The notes under the pieces are model-generated. The model worked only from the letters and a program-made list of their open reading frames with translations, was not told where the DNA came from and did not search any database. From Streptosporangiaceae bacterium (GTDB taxonomy: Bacteria; Actinomycetota; Actinomycetes; Streptosporangiales; Streptosporangiaceae), in assembly GCA_030050125.1 (NCBI GenBank), contig JASIJN010000083.1, positions 1 through 6,956 of the forward strand: a DNA stretch of 6,956 bases. Reading direction: 5' to 3'. Positions within the stretch are counted from its first letter, which is position 1; the number at the start of each line of letters is the position of its first letter. Shown in pieces: positions 1 through 5,763 of this stretch. Made by a program: the position numbers and the translations under genes.

Positions 1-405
1 ACCGAACCCGGCCGCGGCCGCGGCGGCGACCGCGGGCAGCACGCCGCGGACCGGGCGCAGCCTGCCGTCCAGCCCCAGCTCGCCGACCAGCATCAGATCG
101 CTGATCCGGGCCGGCGGGACGACCCCGTCCGCGGCCAGGATCGCGATCGCGATGCCGAGGTCGAAGCTGCTGCCCCGCTTGGGCAGGCTGGCCGGCGACA
201 GGCCGACGGTGATCCTGCGGTTCGGCCACTTCTCCCCGCTGTTCACGATGGCCGAGCGGATCCGGTCCCGCGCCTCGCGAAGCGCCGTGTCGGGCAGCCC
301 CACCAGCATGAGGCCGACGAGCCCGTTCTCGATGTCCGCCTCGATCTCGACGGGATGACCCTCCACGCCCACCAGCGCGATCGAGTGGGTACGCGCCAGC
401 GACAT
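1..405 (-). CDS. comM: ComM/YifB-family Mg-chelatase-like AAA+ ATPase, N-terminal part (3' end outside window)
   Basis: The 135 codons present, from an ATG at 405 to the window edge, form the N-terminal ComM domain that precedes the Mg-chelatase AAA+ core. Visible family signatures are an opening SIALVGVEGHPVEIE, then LVGLPDTALREARDRIRSA, then RITVGLSPASLPKRGSSFDL, and VGELGLDGRLRPVRGVLPA near residues 111-129. Walker A and B, and the C-terminal domain, would lie beyond position 1. Family knowledge: ComM is a hexameric helicase that promotes branch migration during natural transformation in Gram-negative bacteria; the role of actinobacterial members is less clear. The ATG immediately follows the yraN stop codon (TAG then ATG, no gap), so translation is probably coupled. 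The neighbouring rnhB, DUF2469 and yraN match the usual actinobacterial order, where dprA commonly follows. Confidence 0.95.
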   Translation of the reverse strand, partial: MSLARTHSIALVGVEGHPVEIEADIENGLVGLMLVGLPDTALREARDRIRSAIVNSGEKWPNRRITVGLSPASLPKRGSSFDLGIAIAILAADGVVPPARISDLMLVGELGLDGRLRPVRGVLPAVAAAAAAGFG

Positions 406-771
406 CTAGCCCACCCCGCGGACGTGCTCAATCGTGAAGCCGCCCGACTCGTCCCTCAGCACCTCCACGACATCGACGCGCACCTCGTCGAACAGGACCC
501 CGTTGGCGACCACCCAGCGCACGGCCAGCCGCAGCAGGCGGGCCCTCTTCTTCCTGGTCACGGCCTCGAGCGGGGTGCCATACCGGGTTCCGGAGCGGGT
601 CTTCACCTCGCACGCGACCAGGACCCGCCGGTCCGCCGCGACGATGTCGATCTCCCCCTCGCTGCAGCGCCAGTTCCTGGCCAGGATCCGCAGGCCCTGG
701 CGCTGCAGGTACTCCGCGGCGAGCTGCTCTCCCTGCCGGCCGAGGGCGTCTTTGGCGTTCACGTCCACCAC
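406..771 (-). CDS. yraN: YraN family (UPF0102) putative endonuclease-fold protein
   Basis: The product has 121 residues, the usual family length. It carries the restriction-endonuclease-like core: GRQGEQLAAEYLQRQG near residues 11-26, then GEIDIVAAD (about 39-47), then CEVKTRSG (about 54-61), giving the E...D...ExK arrangement of the fold, followed by a basic RKKRARLLRLA helix. The family is widely conserved and its cellular role is not firmly established; a link to DNA processing is inferred from the fold and from its place beside comM. The start shown is GTG at 771. GTG codons at 768 and 762 are also in frame, and two overlapping GGAGG elements just upstream make the exact start ambiguous within three codons. 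The stop abuts the comM start. Confidence 0.92.
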   Translation of the reverse strand: MVDVNAKDALGRQGEQLAAEYLQRQGLRILARNWRCSEGEIDIVAADRRVLVACEVKTRSGTRYGTPLEAVTRKKRARLLRLAVRWVVANGVLFDEVRVDVVEVLRDESGGFTIEHVRGVG

Positions 772-900
772 CTCCGCCTCCGACGCTGGCGCATCGGGGG
801 CGTGGCGCGCAGATCACCGGCATCGCCTGTGAAAGGAACGCGACGCCTCGCCTAAATGTGGACGAGAAGGGACCAGGCTGTCGGTACGGGGTGCTTAAAT

Positions 901-944
901 GCCCGCCTACCCGGCGCCCGGCCCCGGGCCGCTGAGCCGCGGGC
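901..944 (-). terminator. GC-rich stem-loop in the iclR-yraN gap, possible terminator
   Basis: The 187-bp gap 772-958 has no convincing gene. Its right part, just past the stop of the regulator at 959-1696, can fold: outer arms GCCCGC (901-906) and GCGGGC (939-944) enclose an inner CGGCC/GGCCG hairpin (919-931). There is no T-tract, so any termination would be of the GC-hairpin kind often seen in actinobacteria. In a GC-rich genome such arms occur by chance, so this is weak. The rest of the gap must hold the yraN promoter if yraN is not read from upstream; I see no clear -35/-10 pair. Confidence 0.28.
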
Positions 945-958
945 ACCTGAGGTTTCTG

Positions 959-1696
959 TCATCGCGGCGCCGCCCCGCCAATGCCGCGACCGGCGGCCCC
1001 TAGCCGCTCGGATGCCTGCCGCGCAGCGGCGACCAATGCCCGGGTGACCGCATCGAGGTCAAGGCCGCAGAGCGCGGGGTAGCTGACGCCGATCGCCCCG
1101 CAGCACCCTGCCAAGTCGAACACCGGCGCAGCGACGCAGCGGACGCCCGCGAGGGTGAGGCCGTCATCGACCGCGAAACCGTCCACGCGAACCGCGTCAA
1201 GCTCGCGTCTGAGAGCGTCGGAGGTGCCCATGCTCGACTCCAGGCACGCGAGCTGGGCCTTTCCGACTGCCGTGGTCGCGGCGGGCAATCTGGCTCCCAG
1301 CGAACTGGCCAGCCTGACACCAGCTCCGGATGGGTCGTGCTTGGCGACGTAGATGACCTCGTCACCGTCGAGCACGGCGAACTGTGACGTCACCCCGAGC
1401 TCGCTGGTGAGGGCCCGCAGTTCCCGGTCCACCGCGCGCGTCGGCGTCATCGACCGCAGGTAAGCGGCGCCGACTTCGAAGCTTCGCAGACCAAGGACAT
1501 AGCCGCCGTGGTCGTCGGTGCCCGCGAAGCCGGAGCGGACCAGAGCGCGGAGCAGGCCCAGCGTGCTGCTCTTCGGCAGGTCAAGTTCCCTGGCGATTTC
1601 GGTCAGCGGAAGCGGCCGGTCGGCCCGGGCAAGGATCTCCAGAATGGCGAGTGCCCGGGACACTGACCGGCTCCCGGCGGACTGGGTCGACTCCAT
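959..1696 (-). CDS. IclR-family transcriptional regulator (downstream copy)
   Basis: This 245-residue protein has the two-domain IclR layout. An N-terminal winged helix-turn-helix spans about residues 9-75 (RSVSRALAILEILARADRPL, then the recognition helix LPKSSTLGLLRALVRSGF, then the wing YVLGLRSFEVG). The effector-binding domain spans about 85-235, with FAVLDGDEVIYVAKHDP, LGARLPAATTAVGKAQLA and CCGAIGVSYP as family landmarks. Family members bind DNA as dimers or tetramers and respond to small organic acids or acyl compounds. ATG at 1696 is preceded by AGGGA at a 6-nt spacing. It follows the thiolase gene by 93 bp that contain an inverted repeat (1749-1762), so it may have its own promoter. 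It closely resembles the regulator at 4874-5662: by hand, 109 of 143 positions match from residue 9 to residue 151. Its effector is unknown; control of the adjoining acyl-CoA genes is inferred. Confidence 0.93.
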   Translation of the reverse strand: MESTQSAGSRSVSRALAILEILARADRPLPLTEIARELDLPKSSTLGLLRALVRSGFAGTDDHGGYVLGLRSFEVGAAYLRSMTPTRAVDRELRALTSELGVTSQFAVLDGDEVIYVAKHDPSGAGVRLASSLGARLPAATTAVGKAQLACLESSMGTSDALRRELDAVRVDGFAVDDGLTLAGVRCVAAPVFDLAGCCGAIGVSYPALCGLDLDAVTRALVAAARQASERLGAAGRGIGGAAPR

Positions 1697-1748
1697 CGCA
1701 ATCCCTGGGCGGCCCGGGCAGGACTGTTACGGATCCAGACTTCGTCAT

Positions 1749-1762
1749 TACGGTAGTCCGTA
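1749..1762. promoter_or_regulatory. Inverted repeat TACGG-N4-CCGTA upstream of the iclR copy, candidate operator
   Basis: TACGG (1749-1753), spacer TAGT, CCGTA (1758-1762) is a perfect 5-bp-arm inverted repeat in the gap between the thiolase stop and the regulator start at 1696. A second TACGG half-site, also preceded by T, begins at 1728, exactly 21 bp (two helical turns) away. IclR-family operators are short inverted repeats of about this length, so autoregulation is a reasonable inference. No clear -35/-10 pair could be assigned around it. Confidence 0.4.
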
Positions 1763-1789
1763 GGGCGTCCTTGTGAGGCCGCGACACCG

Positions 1790-2956
1790 CTAGTCGAGCT
1801 CGAAGAGTGCCGCCATCCCTTGCCCGCTTCCCACGCACATGGTGACCACCCCGTACTGGACGCCGCGCCGGCGCATCTCGCTCAGCAGCTTGGTGACGAG
1901 GATCAGGCCCGTTGCGCCGACCGGGTGGCCGAGAGCGATCGCTCCCCCGTTCACGTTGACGATCGCGGGATCGAGCTTCAGTTCCCTGATCACGGCAACC
2001 GTGGAGGACGCGAACGCCTCGTTCAGCTCGATGAGCCCGATATCGCTCAGCCCGAGCCCGGCCCGGTCCAGGAGCTTGGTGACGGCCGGCACCGGACCGA
2101 TGCCGAACATCCCCGGTTCCACCCCGGCCGATGCCCAGCCGCGCAGGTAGCCGGCCGGAGACCGGCCGTCCCGCCTGGCCAGGGACTCCCGCATCAGGAC
2201 GAGCGCAGCCGCCCCGTCGTTGATCCCGGAGGAGTTCCCCGCGGTGACCGTTCCGTCGTCCCGGAACGCGGGCTTCAGCCGGGCCAGCTTCTCCGCGGTG
2301 ATGTCCCGCCGCGGATGCTCGTCGGTGTCGAAGGCCGTGGGGCCGCCTTTCCCTGGAACCTCGACCGCGGTGATCTGATCGCGCATCAGGCCCTCGTCGA
2401 TGGCCCGGGCGGCACGGAGCTGGCTCTCGGCCGCGAACTCGTCCTGCTCTTCGCGGGTAATCCGGTACGCGGCGGCGACGTTCTCCGCCATCGGCCCGGC
2501 GTCGCCGAGTATGTAATCGGCCAGGAAGTCGATCAGTACGCCGTTGCCGAGCCGGTAACCAAACCTGGCGCCTTCGAGCAGGTAAGGCGACCTGCTCATG
2601 TTCTCCATGCCCACCGCCACGCCGGTGGCGACGTCGCCGATGAGGATGTCCTGGGCCAGCGATGACATCGCCCGCAGTCCCGACGAACAGTTCATGTTGA
2701 TGCTGTACGCATCTGACCCGACCGGGAGGCCGGCCCTGAGCAGCACGTGACGAGCGGGGTTGCCGCCGGCGGTCACCTGCAGGTTCTCGCCGGCCACCAC
2801 CCGCTCGACCTGCTCCGGTTCCAGGCCAGCCCGGCTTATTGCTTCGCGCGTCACGTGCGCTCCCAGGTCAAGCGCTGACACGCCGGCCAGTGCCCCGCCG
2901 TAACGGCCCACCGCGGTCCGTACCGGCGCGACGACCGCGACTCGCTCGTCAAGCAT
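1790..2956 (-). CDS. Thiolase (acetyl-CoA C-acyltransferase / acetoacetyl-CoA thiolase)
   Basis: At 388 residues this is a full-length thiolase. The acylated nucleophile is Cys90 in INMNCSSG. The second-half catalytic elements are all present: NEAF at 312-315, [14 protein letters not shown] at 337-350 with His344, and the general base Cys374 in CVGSGQG. The enzyme would cleave a 3-ketoacyl-CoA with CoA to acetyl-CoA plus a shortened acyl-CoA, or run in reverse to condense acetyl-CoA. Chain-length preference cannot be read from the sequence. ATG at 2956 is preceded by GGAGG at 6 nt, a strong ribosome binding site. It lies 42 bp after the SDR gene on the same strand and ends the run of enzyme genes, supplying the last step after the MaoC hydratase and the SDR. 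It could equally be annotated AtoB-, PhaA- or FadA-like. Confidence 0.95.
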   Translation of the reverse strand: MLDERVAVVAPVRTAVGRYGGALAGVSALDLGAHVTREAISRAGLEPEQVERVVAGENLQVTAGGNPARHVLLRAGLPVGSDAYSINMNCSSGLRAMSSLAQDILIGDVATGVAVGMENMSRSPYLLEGARFGYRLGNGVLIDFLADYILGDAGPMAENVAAAYRITREEQDEFAAESQLRAARAIDEGLMRDQITAVEVPGKGGPTAFDTDEHPRRDITAEKLARLKPAFRDDGTVTAGNSSGINDGAAALVLMRESLARRDGRSPAGYLRGWASAGVEPGMFGIGPVPAVTKLLDRAGLGLSDIGLIELNEAFASSTVAVIRELKLDPAIVNVNGGAIALGHPVGATGLILVTKLLSEMRRRGVQYGVVTMCVGSGQGMAALFELD

Positions 2957-2998
2957 CCACAGCCTCCATCCTCATTCGGTTCCTGCGGCCCGGGTTTG

Positions 2999-3796
2999 CT
3001 ACCACGCGAGGCCGCCCCCCACGTTGATGATCTGGCCCGTGATGTATCCCGCCTCGTCCGAGCAGAGGAAGCATACGAGGCTCGCGACGTCAGACGGCTG
3101 CCCCGGCCGACCCATCGGGATCCGGCTCACGACCTGATCCCAGACCTCGGGCGGGACGCCACGGGTCATGCCGGTTTCGATGAATCCCGGGCAGATCACG
3201 TTCGCCGTTATGCCCTTGGCAGCGAGCTCACGCGACGCCGTGAGGGTGAGGCCGACCACGCCAGCCTTGGCCGCCGCGTAATTGGCCTGGCCCAGGCTGC
3301 CCAGCCAGCTCGCTGACGAGACGCTCACGATCCGGCCAGACCCCTGTGCTCGCATGATCTGGGCGGCGCGCCTGGTCAGGAAGAACACCCCGGTCAGGTC
3401 CACGTCCAAGACCTCGAACCACTGGTCGTCCCGCATCTTGTGCAGCATGCCGTCCCGGTTGATCCCAGCGTTGTTCACGAGGATGTCCACGGACCCGAAC
3501 GCCTCGACGGCAGACTCGAGCAACCGCTCGGCCTCGCTGGCCTTCGATACGTCGCAGGCCTCGCCGAGGGCCTGGTAGCCCGCCTGCGACAGCGTCGCCG
3601 CGGCGGCGGTCACAGCTTCCTTGTCTATGTCGCCAAGCGCGACCGCCGCTCCTCTCGCGGCTAGCGCCTCGGCTATGGCCCGCCCGATGCCGCGTGACGC
3701 CCCGGTCACGACGGCCACCTTGCCTGCCAGCGACGGATGACCGCTGCCGGCCGCGGCCGGACGGGCAGGTACTTCTTGGTTGGGTTGCTGACTCAC
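2999..3796 (-). CDS. SDR-family 3-hydroxyacyl-CoA dehydrogenase / 3-oxoacyl reductase (FabG-like)
   Basis: This is a classical short-chain dehydrogenase of 265 residues. The cofactor motif TGASRGIG is at 31-38, NNAG at 108-111, and the active site is Ser160, Tyr173 and Lys177 (YAAAK). The C-terminal part has NVICPGFIETGMT and the usual SDEAGYITGQIINVGGG ending. It most likely interconverts 3-hydroxyacyl- and 3-ketoacyl-CoA (or -ACP). Asp56 at the end of the second Rossmann strand (ALGDIDKE) usually favours NAD(H) over NADP(H), which suggests the oxidative direction. The helix-4 position that is usually Asn in SDRs is Asp133 here (DVDLTG). About 24 residues (Pro/Ala/Gln-rich) precede the normal FabG start. 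The GTG start at 3796 has AAAGG 9 nt upstream, and no better internal start is seen. It lies 76 bp after the MaoC gene. Confidence 0.93.
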   Translation of the reverse strand: MSQQPNQEVPARPAAAGSGHPSLAGKVAVVTGASRGIGRAIAEALAARGAAVALGDIDKEAVTAAAATLSQAGYQALGEACDVSKASEAERLLESAVEAFGSVDILVNNAGINRDGMLHKMRDDQWFEVLDVDLTGVFFLTRRAAQIMRAQGSGRIVSVSSASWLGSLGQANYAAAKAGVVGLTLTASRELAAKGITANVICPGFIETGMTRGVPPEVWDQVVSRIPMGRPGQPSDVASLVCFLCSDEAGYITGQIINVGGGLAW

Positions 3797-3872
3797 TAAT
3801 CACAGCCTTTGCTCATTGGTCGGGTGCGTTCCACTGCGACCCCCGGCGGGTCACGGCCGAGGCCGGCCTGGG

Positions 3873-4307
3873 TCATGGGGCAGCTTTGCGCGGCGAGAGC
3901 TCGGATTCCCCCGTCACCACCAGGACCTGATCCTGGTTGTGGCAGTCGGTGCGCAGCCAGACCCTGTTACGCTCGGCGTCCACGGCGGTCACCTCAACCG
4001 ATGCGGTGATCGTGTCGCCGAAGAACACGGGCGCGCGGAACTCCAGGCTCTGCCGGACGTATAGGTTTCCTGGACCTGGTAGCTGGGTCGCCTGGACCGT
4101 CGAGATCAGCGAGGCGACGAGCATGCCGTGCACGATCCGCCGCCGGAAACGCGTGCCCTCCGCGTACGTGGCGTTCACGTGCAGCGGGTTCAGGTCGCCG
4201 GTGATGCCAGCAAACGTGTAGACGTCCGACTCGGTAAGCGTCTTGGCGAAGGTGGCCTTCTGTCCTACGGTCAGCTCGTCCACGGTCAGTCCTGGGCCCA
4301 CATACAC
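3873..4307 (-). CDS. MaoC-family (R)-specific enoyl-CoA hydratase
   Basis: This is a single hot-dog-fold protein of 144 residues, typical of PhaJ-type hydratases. The hydratase-2 motif is complete: FAGITGDLNPLHVNATYA at 32-49, giving the catalytic Asp38 and His43. It is followed by RIVHGMLVASLIS (57-69), PGPGNLYVRQSLEFRAPVFF (77-96) and GDTITASVEV. It should hydrate a trans-2-enoyl-CoA to the (R)-3-hydroxyacyl-CoA, handing it to the SDR encoded next. GTG at 4307 is used here. GTG at 4301 is in frame and better spaced from AGAGG, so the protein may begin two codons later. It starts 8 nt after the stop of the broken metallo-hydrolase frame, which suggests the two were once translationally coupled in one operon. 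Confidence 0.93.
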   Translation of the reverse strand: MYVGPGLTVDELTVGQKATFAKTLTESDVYTFAGITGDLNPLHVNATYAEGTRFRRRIVHGMLVASLISTVQATQLPGPGNLYVRQSLEFRAPVFFGDTITASVEVTAVDAERNRVWLRTDCHNQDQVLVVTGESELSPRKAAP

Positions 4308-4315
4308 CTCTGCCG

Positions 4316-4714
4316 TTATCGTTTCTTCTCAGCGCGGTCTTCACAGAGCGGCCGCCCTTCCAGTCCCGGCAAGAAATCCCTGACGTTCAGGCAGAATCCA
4401 TCAGCGGCTTTGCCGGCCGTACGCCGCACCTCTGGTTTCTGAATTACGGCCTTCGCCCGCGGGAAGATGTGGTCGTTCTTAACGTGATCGCAATGCGGAC
4501 GGGTGCGGGCCTGAGCGACAGGCACCGGGCTCGGTCCCGTGTCGACCAGGACGGTGCCGATCAGGCTCGTCAGCAAGAAGGCGAAGCAGGGCACGTGAAA
4601 AAACTCATCTGTCCTGTCAGCCAGCCCATTCCCGGCTAGCCCGGCCGGGGACAGGAAACTCGATAGCGCCAGGTGGGGAACGGCGGCGACGTCGACAGCG
4701 TTAATTATCCACAT
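4316..4714 (-). pseudogene. Decayed metallo-beta-lactamase-fold hydrolase (lactonase-like), internally deleted and C-terminally truncated
   Basis: An open frame of 132 codons from ATG 4714 retains pieces of an MBL-fold hydrolase in the right order. The N-terminal strand pair is VPCFAFLLTSLIGTVLVDTG (41-60, usual LVDTG turn). The zinc-motif region then reads TRPHCDHVKNDHIFPRAKAV (71-90), where intact relatives have a THLHxDHxGNNxLFPxA pattern, then IQKPEVR, and finally FLPGLEG (114-120). Three lesions are visible. The first His of HxHxDH is Arg (CGT, one transition from CAT). Only 13 residues separate DTG from HCDH, where relatives have several tens. The frame stops about where the second half, with the remaining zinc ligands, should begin. 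Activity is therefore very unlikely. It is first in line after the 4808-4837 promoter and may have been a lactonase or thioester hydrolase of the same pathway. The start has only a weak AGAG upstream. A short novel protein that is still expressed cannot be excluded. Confidence 0.62.
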
Positions 4715-4770
4715 ATCTCTGTCGCAGCCCGGCCGCGACTATCGGACCCTTCGCTTGGACCGCTCAGCTT

Positions 4771-4786
4771 GTTCATATATAAGAAC
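4771..4786. promoter_or_regulatory. AT-rich near-palindrome GTTC-N8-GAAC, candidate IclR operator
   Basis: GTTCATATATAAGAAC pairs at 7 of 8 positions across its dyad and is strikingly AT-rich for this genome. It sits 21 nt beyond the -10 element of the promoter at 4808-4837, that is about +15 to +30 on the expected transcript, a classic place for a repressor. The gene just upstream encodes an IclR regulator, so binding by that protein (or its paralog at 959-1696) is inferred. The TATATA core could alternatively be part of a second -10 element. Confidence 0.5.
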
Positions 4787-4807
4787 GATATTCGGGCAGC
4801 TTAGCGC

Positions 4808-4837
4808 AGGCTAGGCTTTGCCGCTCTAACTTGTCAA
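4808..4837 (-). promoter_or_regulatory. Sigma-70-type promoter for the hydrolase remnant/MaoC/SDR/thiolase operon
   Basis: Read on the minus strand, a perfect -35 TTGACA (4837-4832) is followed by an 18-bp spacer and a -10 TAGCCT (4813-4808), which fits the actinobacterial TANNNT pattern. Transcription would start near 4801, about 87 bp before the ATG at 4714 and about 490 bp before the MaoC start. It lies in the only sizeable gap (4715-4873) between the upstream regulator and the enzyme genes. Confidence 0.6.
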
Positions 4838-4851
4838 GTCGCCCCGTTGCC

Positions 4852-4876
4852 TAGCATGATATGTCTTGTCATGCTA
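4852..4876. repeat. Perfect 8-bp inverted repeat spanning the stop codon of the upstream iclR
   Basis: TAGCATGA (4852-4859) and TCATGCTA (4869-4876) are perfect inverted arms around a 9-nt loop. Beyond the arms, CC and GG flanks can extend the pairing past a small bulge. On the minus strand the first three bases of the hairpin are the UAG stop of the regulator. There is no T-tract after it, so a simple intrinsic terminator is not well supported. It may be an RNA stability element, a weak terminator, or a protein-binding site upstream (about -75 to -50) of the promoter at 4808-4837. Confidence 0.45.
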
Positions 4877-5662
4877 TAGGCGTGTTTGCTCCCGGTCGGC
4901 GCCAGCCGCGGCGGCCCTCAGCCGACCGGAGGCCCGCCGTGCCGCGGCGGTGACCGCTCCGGCGACGAGCGCAATGTCCAGGCCGCCCTGCATCACATAG
5001 CTGACTCCGATCGCCCCGCAGCACGCTGCCCGGTCGAACACCGGAGCCGCCACGCACTGAATGCCTGCTAACGTCAGCCCTTCATCGAGCGCGTAGCCGC
5101 GGGCGCGCACGACGTCAAGCTCCCGGCCAAGGTCGGCAGAGACGGTCGAGGCGGTCGAGGCGCCGCGCGTGTGGCACGCCAGTTGCGCCTTGCCAACGGC
5201 GGTGAGGGCGGCCGGCAGCCGCGCTCCCAGCAAACTCGCCAGCCGGACGCCGCCACCGGGGGGATCGTGCTTGGCCAGGTAGACCACCTCCTCGCCGTCG
5301 AGCACGGCGAAATGCGCCGTGACCCCGAGGTCGGCGGTCAGGGCTCGCAACTCGGTCTCCACGACGCGCACCGAGGTCCTGGACCGCGGGTAGGCGGCAC
5401 CGACCTCGAAGCTGCGCAGGCCAAGGACGTAGCCGCCATGGTCGTCAGCGGCGGCGAACCCGGAATCGAGCAGGGCGCGAAGCAGGCCGAGAGCGCTGGT
5501 CTTCGGCAGGCCCAGCTTCTTCGCGATCTCGGTGAGGCCTAACGGCTGGTCGGCCTGGGCGAAGAGTTCGAGCATGGCCAGGGCGCGGGACACTGACCGG
5601 GTGCCCGCCGGTGCCCAGGCCTGGCTTGTCCCGTCAACCGGGCGGCCCGCGACCGTGGTCAC
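4874..5662 (-). CDS. IclR-family transcriptional regulator (upstream copy)
   Basis: The product is 262 residues long with a winged helix-turn-helix at about 21-85 (TRSVSRALAMLELFAQADQP, recognition region LPKTSALGLLRALLDSGF, wing YVLGLRSFEVG). The effector domain follows at about 100-250, with FAVLDGEEVVYLAKHDP, LGARLPAALTAVGKAQLA and CCGAIGVSYV. It differs from the paralog at 959-1696 by a longer N-terminal lead of about 12 residues, a small insertion near residues 164-178 (a Ser/Thr/Ala-rich loop), and a divergent C-terminal helix. GTG at 5662 has AGGGA 9 nt upstream. The start overlaps the stop of a possible 26-codon frame (GTGA). It lies just upstream of the operon promoter and candidate operator at 4771-4837, so it is the more likely direct regulator of the acyl-CoA genes. 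Its ligand is unknown; an acyl-CoA intermediate or its free acid would be the natural guess. Confidence 0.93.
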   Translation of the reverse strand: MTTVAGRPVDGTSQAWAPAGTRSVSRALAMLELFAQADQPLGLTEIAKKLGLPKTSALGLLRALLDSGFAAADDHGGYVLGLRSFEVGAAYPRSRTSVRVVETELRALTADLGVTAHFAVLDGEEVVYLAKHDPPGGGVRLASLLGARLPAALTAVGKAQLACHTRGASTASTVSADLGRELDVVRARGYALDEGLTLAGIQCVAAPVFDRAACCGAIGVSYVMQGGLDIALVAGAVTAAARRASGRLRAAAAGADREQTRL

Positions 5663-5739
5663 GTCAGCACGTCCCTGGATCCCGGCCGGTCCGGCAGATA
5701 GACGCGGCCGGTAAGGAAGTTCGCCTCATCGTTCGTCAT
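5659..5739 (-). CDS. Possible 26-residue leader ORF overlapping the iclR start
   Basis: An ATG at 5739 opens a short frame (beginning MTNDEANFLTGRVYLP) that ends at a TGA sharing the GTGA overlap with the start codon of the regulator at 5662. That geometry is typical of translational coupling. The ribosome binding site is poor (only TGGACG ahead of the ATG) and I recognise no family. It may be a leader peptide, the leftover of a gene at the junction with the housekeeping block, or chance. Confidence 0.25.
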   Translation of the reverse strand: MTNDEANFLTGRVYLPDRPGSRDVLT

Positions 5740-5740
5740 C

Positions 5741-5763
5741 GTCCAGGGCCGGAAGGGCTGGAC
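5741..5763 (-). terminator. Stem-loop after the DUF2469 gene, possible terminator
   Basis: GTCCAG (5741-5746) and CTGGAC (5758-5763) are perfect inverted arms with an 11-nt centre, beginning 6 nt after the DUF2469 stop codon on the minus strand. GCC/GGC in the centre can pair further if two bases bulge. There is no T-run. The position suits a boundary between the housekeeping transcript and the accessory block. Confidence 0.4.

Noticed and set aside
355..855. Plus-strand open frame opposite yraN and comM
   Set aside because: The composition is a mirror of the yraN codons, there is no ribosome binding site or family similarity, and yraN is clear on the other strand.
428..946. Minus-strand open frame (172 codons) overlapping yraN and the gap to the regulator
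   Set aside because: It is out of frame with yraN, Gly/Arg/Pro-rich and of low complexity; yraN explains the region.
1820..2665. Long plus-strand open frame (281 codons) antisense to the thiolase gene
   Set aside because: It is rich in His, Arg, Pro and Gly with no recognisable fold, and the opposite strand encodes a complete thiolase with all catalytic residues. This is a shadow frame caused by high GC.
1790..4307. A polyhydroxyalkanoate biosynthesis operon (phaA-phaB-phaJ)
   Set aside because: The gene families fit, but there is no PHA synthase or phasin, and the SDR has an Asp after beta-2 suggestive of NAD(H). A degradative role is at least as likely, so pha symbols were not assigned.
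4316..4714. A functional N-acyl homoserine lactonase (quorum quenching)
   Set aside because: The metal motif is broken and the second half of the fold is missing; only family-level remnants can be claimed.
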